Below are positions 1-6,357 of a stretch of 40,352 nucleotides of DNA, piece by piece. This DNA comes from Ruminococcus sp. (lineage in GTDB: Bacteria > Bacillota > Clostridia > Oscillospirales > Acutalibacteraceae), in the NCBI GenBank assembly GCA_022510945.1, contig JAFLSK010000006.1, positions 23,688-64,039 of the forward strand, written 5' to 3'. How positions within the stretch are numbered: the stretch's first letter is position 1; every line of letters starts with the position of its first letter. The translations under genes and the position numbers were made by a program. The notes below the pieces were generated by a model that did not search any database, was not told the origin of the DNA, and saw only the letters and a list, made by a program, of their open reading frames with translations.

Positions 1-1575
1 GATTCTGTAATCTCCGTTCACTTCAAGTGTTCCACCATCTATAAACATTTCTCCGCCAGATTGAATTAGATTGCCATTTATTACTAAAGAGCCATGATTT
101 ATATCTATTGTATCAGAATCATAATACATTTTTACATCTTTATTTACAACAACAGAATTGTTATTTATATTTAAGAAATGAATTGATAAATTATCAGAAT
201 CAAAAACTAAATCACTCTCTAGTTTATCAATATTCATGTATCCAGACCATACAATATTATCATTTTGTGTCTCTAATTCATTTAAACCAGAGTTTGCTTT
301 TTCAAAATACACATGTTGTCTTTTGCTTCCGTTAAGAATCACTTTATGAGAACCATAACATTGGAAATTATGATTATTATCATTACTACATTCTATCTGT
401 TTAAAATCACCACCTATTTCCATAGTGCCTGCTGAAAATATATTAAACGCACTTCCAAAATTACTCTGCATATAAAAACCACCAGAAACCTTTACAACAT
501 CTGCTGCCTTGCTCATATTTAGAGTTCCCCAACAGTATGTGTATTCCATTTCATCAGTAACCTGATTTTTTTCATATGATTGGATTCTGTAATCTCCGTT
601 CACTTCAAGTGTTCCACCATCTATAAACATTTCTCCGTTAGACTGAATCAAATTTCCGTTTACGGTAAGTATATGCCCGTTAAGGTCGATTGTACCGCCT
701 GTAAAGTCAAAGTTATTATTGATAATCATATCCTCAGTCAAAGTAATATCATTACCCATATTACTGCCATAGGCACTATATATTTGCGGCTTTAAATCCT
801 CATATTCAGAGGAATAATCATTTGCGGAATATGTGTTGTAACTATAATAGGGATTTACGCTTGCCATAGAAGCCGTTTCTTTCGTATCAATCACATACCA
901 AGAATCTGCTCCTACGTTTATCATTTCAAATGTAAAAGCAATGTCATCTTTTAATTTATCAAGTTGAGAAGCATACAAATCATAATTCTGTCCTGTAGCC
1001 CAACCAAACAATTTACCAAAGGCAGAGGTGTATAAAGGTTTAACATATTTTTTTGAGTAATCACAACCCATTAAGCACGCATTTTCATACATCTTAAATG
1101 CCGAACAGAATGTTTCACCGCTTGAATTTTTCAAAACAGCCCTTAACAAATCTTCAATTTCATACATAGCTCTCATTTGATAATAATCACTTGCCATTGT
1201 GCTTGTCCCAAACCAAGATTCAGCAATTGCCTTTCCTGCCGATTGCGCCAAATCTATAGCTATGCCGGTAAGCCCTAATTTCTTAACAGCTACGCTTTTA
1301 AGCTGTTTCATAAATTCTTTATATACAGCTTCAATTCCTGCTTCAGAAGCAAATATGTATTTAATTTGATCATCTGTTAAATCTTCCGAGAATATAAGTC
1401 CAACATTCTTTAGGGCAGCTTTTAAATAAACATTATCTGTACGGTCAGACATTGCGGTCAGTACATAACTATAGCCCTGTGACATATCCTCTATCACTTC
1501 AATTTTGCATAGCTTGTTGAATAAATCCGTAACATCGCTGACATAACCTGCATATTCACCGAATTTATCCACATA
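1..1575 (-). pseudogene. Body of a secreted adhesin-like repeat protein, cut off from its N-terminus by an in-frame stop; runs off left edge
   Basis: The minus-strand frame is open for 525 codons from 1575 to the window edge, in the same frame as the 178-residue ORF just upstream; only the TAA at 1578-1576 separates them. The first ~260 residues look helical. The rest is beta-rich repeats of the pattern TGGTIDLNGHILTVNGNLIQ, GEMFIDGGTLEVNGDYRI, GTLNMSK, AGTMEIGGDF and SHKVILNGSKRQHVYF. This kind of repeat occurs in large surface proteins of gut Firmicutes. Two copies of the GEMFIDGG segment lie 582 bp apart and share 55 identical bases. No good ribosome site precedes a start after the stop; a GTG at 1572-1570 could only restart by coupling. 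I read it as the C-terminal part of a broken gene, but a sequencing error is possible. The binding target is unknown. Confidence 0.7.
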
Positions 1576-2112
1576 TTATAATATTCCGTTCCAATTATGT
1601 ATATCCTCTTTTAAAATGCACTCTCTTACGGATGGTCCTATATCATCAAGATAATCCTGTATCTGTTCCTCGTTAAATTTAAGAAATTTTCTGTAGGAGG
1701 ATACCTGAGAGGATTCAATAAATGATTTAATATCTTTTGCGTAGTTTGCCGACTGGGTTGCCTGAACAAGCAAATCAAAAATTATAGCTTCATAATATTT
1801 ACACTGTTGTGTCTGCGATACTACTGGGATTAAAGTATCCGGTTTTATGGTTGCAATTTCCCATGCAGCTAATTCCGTTTGGAAAACCTTATCCTGATTG
1901 AGTGTTTCTACAAAATCTCTGTATGGCAAACGCATTTCATCTACCAAATAATCATACTTACAATAATTCTTTATGTAATCCTCTTTGTATGAATAATAAT
2001 CCGTTGCATCGGAAATTGTGCTCGCTGAGTTTACTACCACTCCCATTGTAAGTATTGCAATCAGCAAACAAATTAGCATTGAAACGATGATAGATGAAAA
2101 CTTTTTCTTCAC
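1576..2112 (-). CDS. N-terminal fragment of the adhesin-like surface protein (signal peptide, helical region)
   Basis: This encodes 178 residues starting at GTG (2112-2110), six to seven bases after a strong GAGGGGGA ribosome site. Residues 1-30 form a signal peptide: KKK, a long hydrophobic run (IIVSMLICLLIAILTMGVVV), then small residues. The mature part is charged and probably helical, with no domain I recognise. The frame ends in TAA at 1578-1576 and then stays open, without a shift, for another 525 codons. The product is therefore probably the truncated front of one large secreted protein. A 180-nt leader with two stem-loops and a promoter at 2302-2330 precedes it. If expressed as it stands, only a short exported peptide is made. 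Confidence 0.6.
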   Translation of the reverse strand: MKKKFSSIIVSMLICLLIAILTMGVVVNSASTISDATDYYSYKEDYIKNYCKYDYLVDEMRLPYRDFVETLNQDKVFQTELAAWEIATIKPDTLIPVVSQTQQCKYYEAIIFDLLVQATQSANYAKDIKSFIESSQVSSYRKFLKFNEEQIQDYLDDIGPSVRECILKEDIHNWNGIL

Positions 2113-2130
2113 AGGAATTCCCCCTCATAT

Positions 2131-2295
2131 TAAAAATGCGTGGTTCAAACGAGCCACGCAGAAAAACACATAGCTCATTTGTCGCCAAACAAAATCATTC
2201 CGTACTGTAGAAGTATGAGAAATTAGAGCATGCATTTTTACCTAATGATAAAAATACATACTTCCACTCACGGAATATCACTAATTTTGTCTGGC
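2131..2295 (-). promoter_or_regulatory. Structured 5' leader of the adhesin-like gene with attenuator layout
   Basis: Reading the minus strand from the likely transcription start near 2295, a long imperfect stem-loop (2276-2257 pairs with 2217-2197, with an inner ATTTTTA/TAAAAAT pairing) comes first. An intrinsic-terminator hairpin follows (2160-2137, GCGTGG-type stem, then TTTTTA at 2136-2131) just before the ribosome site. CAAATGAGC at 2181-2173 can pair over nine positions (one G-U) with GCTCGTTTG in the terminator's 5' arm (2154-2146), so the two folds exclude each other. No known riboswitch class was recognised. Confidence 0.5.
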
Positions 2296-2301
2296 ACTTA
2301 T

Positions 2302-2330
2302 ATTTTACCATAAACAATTATGGTGTGCAA
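2302..2330 (-). promoter_or_regulatory. Promoter of the adhesin-like gene, with inverted repeat in the spacer
   Basis: TTGCAC (2330-2325), a 17-base spacer and TAAAAT (2307-2302). The spacer is a 7-bp inverted repeat, ACCATAA/TTATGGT with a 4-base centre (2307-2324), a likely operator for an unknown repressor. Confidence 0.6.
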
Positions 2331-2410
2331 CATAAATTTGTTTATTATTCTATTGTATTTTTCATTTCATATTTGATCCATAAGCGTTTTTTAATATTAT
2401 TTCATAAAGT

Positions 2411-2439
2411 TTGACATTTTCTTTTGATCGCGCTAACAT
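2411..2439 (+). promoter_or_regulatory. Promoter of the serine recombinase
   Basis: TTGACA (2411-2416), 17-base spacer, TAACAT (2434-2439). The predicted start near 2446 leaves only a very short leader before the AGAGGTG ribosome site, so translation must begin at ATG 2460 rather than further upstream. Confidence 0.6.
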
Positions 2440-2459
2440 TATACCAAGAGGTGAAACAA

Positions 2460-3980
2460 ATGAACGGTGTAATTTATGCGCGATATTCGAGTGATAATCA
2501 GCGTGAGGAAAGTATTGAAGGTCAGTTGCGTGAATGTAAAGCTTTTGCAGAAAAGAATGATATCCAAATTGTTGATACCTACGTTGATCGAGCTTTGACA
2601 GCTAAAACGGACAACCGTCCTAATTTTCAGAAGATGATTAAAGACAGCGAGAAGCATGCTTTTGATGTTATAATCGTTTGGAAACTTGACCGTTTCGCGC
2701 GTAATCGCTATGACTCTGCTCATTATAAAGCCATGCTCAAAAAGCGCAACGTGCGTGTTCTGTCGGCTACGGAGATGATTTCACCGGGCGCAGAAGGAAT
2801 TCTTCTTGAGGCTGTACTTGAAGGCATGGCTGAATACTATTCCGCCGAACTTGCCGAGAAGGTTATCCGTGGTATGACAGAAAACGCGCTGAAATGCAAA
2901 TACAATGGTGGTACGCTCCCTATCGGTTACACAATTGATTCAAATAAATTCTTTCAAATTGATCCAATTACTGCTCCTGTTGTCCTTGATGCTTTCAAGC
3001 ATTACGCTGACGGTGCAACTATGCAGGAGATTGCAGATGAAATGAACCTGCGTGGCGTTAGTACACAGCGTGGCTACAAGGTGTCGGTAAATAGTGTTAC
3101 GCGAATGCTCCACAACCGAAAATATATCGGCGAGTACAAGTACAGAGATATTGTACAGCCAAATGGTATTCCGGCTATTGTTCCCGAAGAGCTTTTTGAA
3201 CGTGTACAGGAACGAATGGCACAAGCAAAAAAAGCTCCTGCCAAGCATAAGGCAGAGGATGAATACTTGCTCACCACAAAGCTGTACTGCGGGAAATGCG
3301 GTTGCTTTATGGTTGGTGAAAGCGGCACAAGCCAACAGAAGAAAAAAATTCACAGATATTATAAATGTGTCAGCGTTAAGAGACACAAGGGCTGCAACAA
3401 GAAAACCGTCAAGAAAGAATGGATTGAGAATATCGTAATCGAACAAATTAAGAAAGTTATTTTTGATGACAATCTCATTGAAAGTTTAGCCGATACAGTT
3501 CTTGAAATTCAAGGTGCTGAGAATACAACTCTTCCACTACTGCACAAGCAATACGCAGAAATTCAAAAAGGTATTGATAATATGCTGAACGCGATTCAAC
3601 AAGGCATTATTACTTCATCCACAAAAGATAGATTAGAAGAACTTGAACACCAAAAGAGTGAACTTGCTGTGCAAATCACAAAAGAAGAAATGCGTAGACC
3701 AACGCTATCAAAAGAGCAAATCATATTTTGGTTTGAACGGTTCAGAAAGCTTAACACAAACAAGCTCGAACACCGTCGCCGCCTGATTGACAGCTTTATA
3801 AATTCAATCTATCTGTATGACGATAGAATGGTAATAACCTTTAACTACAAAGACGGTTCAAAAACTATTACTTTGGAAGAGATAGAAAACTCTGCCCTTG
3901 GTTCGGATTTAACATCACTCGCTGCACCAAAAATCAAAGCACCCATTCGGGTGCTTTTGTTTTTGGTATTAAAAAGGTAA
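2460..3980 (+). CDS. Large serine recombinase (site-specific integrase/invertase)
   Basis: This protein cuts and rejoins DNA at specific sites through a 5'-phosphoserine link. The 506-residue product starts at ATG 2460, six bases after AGAGGTG. Order of parts: resolvase catalytic domain (1-~150) with YARYSSDNQ, nucleophile probably Ser10, and the KLDRFARNR arginine region; 'Recombinase' domain (~160-265, LPIGYT and GVSTQRGYKVSVNSVTRML); zinc ribbon (~277-313, CGKCG...CVSV...GCNKK); coiled coil (~365-420); and a C-terminal beta segment with YDDRMVITFNYKDGSK. Family members of this size act as prophage or ICE integrases and as transposases. The last 19 codons and the stop lie inside a 62-bp repeat that also ends the toxin cassette downstream. 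The C-terminus may therefore have been made by recombination. No excisionase gene is visible. Confidence 0.92.
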   Translation: MNGVIYARYSSDNQREESIEGQLRECKAFAEKNDIQIVDTYVDRALTAKTDNRPNFQKMIKDSEKHAFDVIIVWKLDRFARNRYDSAHYKAMLKKRNVRVLSATEMISPGAEGILLEAVLEGMAEYYSAELAEKVIRGMTENALKCKYNGGTLPIGYTIDSNKFFQIDPITAPVVLDAFKHYADGATMQEIADEMNLRGVSTQRGYKVSVNSVTRMLHNRKYIGEYKYRDIVQPNGIPAIVPEELFERVQERMAQAKKAPAKHKAEDEYLLTTKLYCGKCGCFMVGESGTSQQKKKIHRYYKCVSVKRHKGCNKKTVKKEWIENIVIEQIKKVIFDDNLIESLADTVLEIQGAENTTLPLLHKQYAEIQKGIDNMLNAIQQGIITSSTKDRLEELEHQKSELAVQITKEEMRRPTLSKEQIIFWFERFRKLNTNKLEHRRRLIDSFINSIYLYDDRMVITFNYKDGSKTITLEEIENSALGSDLTSLAAPKIKAPIRVLLFLVLKR

Positions 3981-3983
3981 CAG
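3922..3983 (+). repeat. 62-bp direct repeat, copy 1 (overlaps recombinase 3' end)
   Basis: Identical over 62 bases to 5380-5441. It begins CTGCACCA, contains a terminator hairpin and ends GGTAACAG. It holds the last recombinase codons and the stop (TAA within GGTAAC). The sequence just left of it differs from copy 2, so this is a clean junction. Confidence 0.9.
3926..3967 (+). terminator. Intrinsic terminator / palindrome after the recombinase
   Basis: AAAGCACCC (3936-3944), loop ATTC, GGGTGCTTT (3949-3957), then TGTTTTT. The symmetry reaches out to ACCA at 3926 and TGGT at 3967. It lies inside the last codons of the recombinase. Confidence 0.75.
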
Positions 3984-4120
3984 GACTTGAAGCCGACCGT
4001 TAAGAAAATCGTCCAGTGGACGATTTTTAGGGAGGAGCGTTAATGAAAGCTTTCCTCTCCTACACGCCCTAATAAGCGAGGACTAACCTTTCTGAAGACG
4101 GCGGTATGTTACCTGCACCA
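3976..4120 (+). repeat. Hairpin-rich unit 1 (possible structured RNA or recombination site)
   Basis: This 145-base unit is closed by GGTAAC (3976) and GTTACC (4108-4113), followed by TGCACCA. Inside are a 10-bp stem (AAAATCGTCC with GGACGATTTT), a GGAG...CTCC stem, a GAGG...TTTC stem and a GCCG/CGGC pairing near the base. It is about 80-85% identical to unit 2, and several differences preserve pairing. It contains no ORF. A terminator follows. It is either a small structured RNA with a tRNA-like CCA end or a folded recombination site. It matches no class I know. Confidence 0.55.
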
Positions 4121-4124
4121 AAAG

Positions 4125-4145
4125 AAAACCCCATATGGGGTTTTT
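4125..4145 (+). terminator. Terminator hairpin between units 1 and 2
   Basis: AAAACCCCAT/ATGGGGTTTTT, almost perfectly palindromic, followed by CTTTTT. The symmetry extends to ACCA...TGGT and then to GTTACCTGC (4108-4116) against GCAGGTAAC (4160-4168). Confidence 0.75.
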
Positions 4146-4159
4146 CTTTTTGGTATTAA

Positions 4160-4307
4160 GCAGGTAACAAGACTTGAAGCCGACCGTTAAGAAAATCGTC
4201 CGGTGGACGATTTTTAGGGAGGAGCGTTGATGAACGTTTTCTCCTACCACACGCCCCGACAGGCGAGGACTAACCCCTCTGAAAATGACGGTATGTTACC
4301 TGCACCA
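4160..4307 (+). repeat. Hairpin-rich unit 2 (possible structured RNA or recombination site)
   Basis: This 148-base unit is closed by a perfect 9-bp pairing, GCAGGTAAC (4160-4168) with GTTACCTGC (4295-4303), then ACCA. It keeps the same inner stems as unit 1, with changes on both sides of some stems (for example CGTT/AACG here). TGGTATTAA just upstream resembles an extended -10 element. A terminator follows at 4309-4336. Confidence 0.55.
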
Positions 4308-4308
4308 C

Positions 4309-4336
4309 AAAAAGTCCGATTAAAATCGGGCTTTTT
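4309..4336 (+). terminator. Terminator after unit 2
   Basis: AAAAAGTCCGAT (4309-4320), loop TAAA, ATCGGGCTTTTT (4325-4336); one G-U pair, T-rich tail. Unlike the other copies it is not followed by GGTATTAA...GGTAAC, so the unit pattern is broken where the toxin cassette begins. Confidence 0.75.
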
Positions 4337-4359
4337 ATTTTACTTCTAATTAAAATATA

Positions 4360-4388
4360 TTGACCTTCGAACATTTGTTCTATATAAT
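4360..4388 (+). promoter_or_regulatory. SOS-type promoter of the barnase/barstar cassette (LexA box in the spacer)
   Basis: TTGACC (4360-4365), 17-base spacer, perfect TATAAT (4383-4388). The spacer holds GAACATTTGTTC (4369-4380), which matches the Gram-positive LexA/DinR core GAAC-N4-GTTC. Bound LexA would block RNA polymerase, so the cassette is probably induced by DNA damage. Confidence 0.75.
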
Positions 4389-4408
4389 AGCATATAGGAG
4401 GTGATAAA

Positions 4409-4996
4409 CTGCGTATCAAAAAAATAAATTATAATACAATTGTTAACGATAATAATTCATCTGAAAAGGCAAGGGATGATACCTTTGTCCCTATAACAAT
4501 ACCAAGCATAGATTATAAAACTTGGCGAGCTGTTTTATATTTAAAAACTTGTTTTAACTGTGCAGATAATCACGGTAGAATTTTTGACATTAAAGATAGT
4601 ACCGTTATGCTACCACCATTACATATGCATTGCAGATGTACGCTTGAAGAAATGGAAGCGATTGAAGCAGGTAACGCAACCAATAATAGGCTTGATGGAG
4701 CTGATTTTGAGCTAAAACATAACGGACATTTACCTGACTATTACATTTCTTCTTTCGAACTTGAAGAATTGGGTTGGCAAATTGGTGATAGACCATCAAA
4801 GTATGCTCCAAACAGAATACTCGGCGGAGATGTTTACCAAAATCGAGACAGACGACTACCGCACAAAATAGGGCGTGTTTGGTACGAAGCAGATATTAAC
4901 TATACCACCGGTCGAAGAAATCTGCACAGAATCCTTTGGTCAAATGACGGACTGATTTTTGTTACTTATGATCACTATCACACATTTTTGAAATAA
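4409..4996 (+). CDS. MuF-linked barnase-type ribonuclease toxin (probable CTG start)
   Basis: A predicted guanyl-preferring RNase (barnase family) that would kill by cutting RNA. The 195-residue frame opens after a stop at 4388-4390. The only plausible start is CTG 4409, seven bases after a perfect AGGAGG (4396-4401); ATG 4607 would remove the linker. Residues ~38-85 resemble the end of phage Mu gpF/SPP1 gp7 head proteins (CFNCADNHGRIF, LPPLHMHCRCTL). Residues ~105-195 match barnase: LPDYYIS, LGW, ILGGDVYQNR, YEADINYTTG, HRILWSND and DHYHTF. By alignment the catalytic residues are Glu160 (E73 in barnase), Arg170 (R83), Arg174 (R87) and His189 (H102); barnase Lys27 is Ser here. No signal peptide is present. 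MuF-toxin fusions are known in Firmicute prophages; this one is short and has no phage genes near it. The barstar gene follows 15 bases later. Confidence 0.85.
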   Translation: MRIKKINYNTIVNDNNSSEKARDDTFVPITIPSIDYKTWRAVLYLKTCFNCADNHGRIFDIKDSTVMLPPLHMHCRCTLEEMEAIEAGNATNNRLDGADFELKHNGHLPDYYISSFELEELGWQIGDRPSKYAPNRILGGDVYQNRDRRLPHKIGRVWYEADINYTTGRRNLHRILWSNDGLIFVTYDHYHTFLK

Positions 4997-5011
4997 TTTA
5001 AGGAGTCAATA

Positions 5012-5296
5012 ATGAAAAAAGCAACTATAGATTTAACAGATTGTAAATATTTAATGGAGTTACATGAAAGAATTAGAATCGCATTGGATTTTCCAAAAGG
5101 ATATGGCAACAACTGGGATGCTTTTTGGGATTTTATTCATAGAGAGTGCACTTATGATTATATAATTGTCAAAGGCAGTAATACGGTTTCTAAAGATTTA
5201 GTCGGTTCAATAAAAATGATGAAAGATATTTTAGAGGAAAACAAACAATATTATCAAAATTCCAATCACCCTGTGGATTATGAATTCATTGAGTGA
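5012..5296 (+). CDS. Barstar-family immunity protein (ribonuclease inhibitor)
   Basis: This 94-residue cytoplasmic protein is expected to plug the active site of the barnase-like toxin encoded just upstream (gap of 15 bases, own AAGGAG site six bases before ATG). The hallmark barstar segment YGNNWDAFWD is present around residues 31-40 and keeps the residues equivalent to barstar Asp35, Trp38 and Asp39, which contact barnase. A helix with LEENK near residue 75 may supply the Glu76 equivalent. Length agrees with barstar (about 90). Co-transcription from the SOS promoter at 4360 is likely. No separate promoter for the antidote is evident, which is unusual if the toxin must always be neutralised. 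Confidence 0.9.
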   Translation: MKKATIDLTDCKYLMELHERIRIALDFPKGYGNNWDAFWDFIHRECTYDYIIVKGSNTVSKDLVGSIKMMKDILEENKQYYQNSNHPVDYEFIE

Positions 5297-5320
5297 CATA
5301 TAGTTTGTCGAAAATTGGCA

Positions 5321-5387
5321 GATGGCATAACCATCAGGTCCGTATGAAAGCAATTTCATGCAGGTTTAAGTCCTGTTACCTGCACCA
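5321..5387 (+). other. tRNA-like 3' half / end of toxin cassette
   Basis: After barstar come a GATGG/CCATC hairpin with CATAA loop (5321-5335), AGGTC, a strong GTATGAAA/TTTCATGC hairpin with GCAA loop (5342-5361), then AGGTTTAAGTCCT and GTTACCTGCACCA (5374-5386). The tail looks like a tRNA T-arm, acceptor strand and CCA, but no matching 5' acceptor strand or D-arm exists here. It is a tRNA-derived or tRNA-mimicking remnant, not a working tRNA. Confidence 0.4.
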
Positions 5388-5441
5388 AAAATCAAAGCAC
5401 CCATTCGGGTGCTTTTGTTTTTGGTATTAAAAAGGTAACAG
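5380..5441 (+). repeat. 62-bp direct repeat, copy 2, with terminator
   Basis: Identical to 3922-3983. It supplies a terminator for the toxin/immunity cassette (AAAGCACCC/GGGTGCTTT, 5394-5415). After it, TTGAAGTCC continues the unit pattern for about 20 bases and then diverges, so a partial third unit begins here. Confidence 0.85.
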
Positions 5442-5493
5442 AGATTGAAGTCCACCGGTAAAAACAAGTCGTAGAGTGATAAATCCTACTATC

Positions 5494-6357
5494 TCAATTC
5501 CTCTCGGAAAGGCTAAATCCAACAAATTCCAAAATATTCGGGTCGTAAATCATAATAAGCTGATAGTTTTTGTCCGTAAAGGTCAGATACATCATTTCGT
5601 TATAGCTTATACTTGAGCTTGTGCTGTTGTCAATTATCTCAGCAACAGTTGCATAAGAGCTGTTCATATCGAGCTTTTTGCAAACTTTGTCAATTTTTTT
5701 AAAGCACACAAGAAAATGCACGAAGTTATTAAACTCTTTAGAGCCAAATTCGTGTATTATAGAGTTAATTTCATTATAACTTCCTCCTTGCTGTTTAAAA
5801 TAATCATATTCCTGACTCGGATACATTTTGAAATCATTTTCAAGCTTTTCATAAGCGTTCTCAATCTGCTTTGAGGAAATTTTTCCACTGTGCTCAGGTA
5901 TACACGAGAAAAACAAAACATCTACACTGGTAAAAGCTACGTTAAGAGTATATTTGCGCTTATTCGTTGCAGTAAACTTTACATCTTTAAGATAATATAT
6001 ATCTGTTTGTGTAGTATCAAGATATTCAAGATAATTGCCAAAATTAAAATCCTTTGAAAAGTAAACATCAGGACAAAATGAGTTCATTAGGCTTACTACG
6101 AGTTCCTTTGTGCACTTATATAGATATTTTGATTTTACTTTCTTTACGATTTTGCTATCGTAAATATTCATCGGGTAAAGCTCGGGACTTGCTGTGTTAT
6201 CAAAATAGAGAAGTGAAATTCTCTGTGAGTTGTCGACCTTCTCAAGTGTGTTTTTATAGTTTGGCAGCAACGTCTGCGAAAGTTCTATCCCGAAATAGCA
6301 TAGCGCCATAAGCAAAACTGCTAAAATAGCCGGAAGAGTTTTTTTGAACTTATTCAT
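5494..6357 (-). CDS. Membrane-anchored protein of unknown function, co-transcribed with a two-component system
   Basis: I do not recognise a family. The 287-residue product begins at ATG 6357, eight bases after GGAGG, and overlaps the end of the histidine kinase gene. Residues ~7-27 are a single hydrophobic segment (LPAILAVLLMALCYFGIEL), and the remainder is predicted outside the cell. It is rich in Lys, Tyr and Ser, with scattered Cys and no repeats. Position as the last gene behind a kinase and response regulator suggests an accessory or output protein of that system, but nothing in the sequence shows how. No clear terminator was found after it; the next sequence is the partial repeat unit. 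Confidence 0.75.
   Translation of the reverse strand: MNKFKKTLPAILAVLLMALCYFGIELSQTLLPNYKNTLEKVDNSQRISLLYFDNTASPELYPMNIYDSKIVKKVKSKYLYKCTKELVVSLMNSFCPDVYFSKDFNFGNYLEYLDTTQTDIYYLKDVKFTATNKRKYTLNVAFTSVDVLFFSCIPEHSGKISSKQIENAYEKLENDFKMYPSQEYDYFKQQGGSYNEINSIIHEFGSKEFNNFVHFLVCFKKIDKVCKKLDMNSSYATVAEIIDNSTSSSISYNEMMYLTFTDKNYQLIMIYDPNILEFVGFSLSERN

Noticed and set aside
108..795. Short plus-strand ORFs in the first 800 bases
   Set aside because: They are antisense to the continuous minus-strand repeat protein and have no ribosome sites.
2197..2276. Invertible promoter or recombinase crossover site
   Set aside because: The inverted arms are only 39 bases apart with many mismatches, too close for a typical invertible segment; an RNA leader fold explains them better.
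2940..3446. 168-residue minus-strand ORF
   Set aside because: Antisense to conserved recombinase domains; no ribosome site and no family likeness.
3976..4307. Integron attC sites
   Set aside because: The ends read GGTAAC/GTTACC rather than RYYYAAC/GTTRRRY, and the linked enzyme is a serine recombinase, not an integron tyrosine integrase.
3976..4307. T-box or another known riboswitch
   Set aside because: No T-box AGGGTGG-type motif and no match by eye to SAM, TPP, cobalamin, FMN, glycine or c-di-GMP signatures; no downstream gene in position to be controlled by unit 1.
5316..5387. Functional tRNA-Met
   Set aside because: The CAT lies off centre in its loop, the D-arm and 5' acceptor strand are missing and a 20-nt hairpin is inserted in the variable region.
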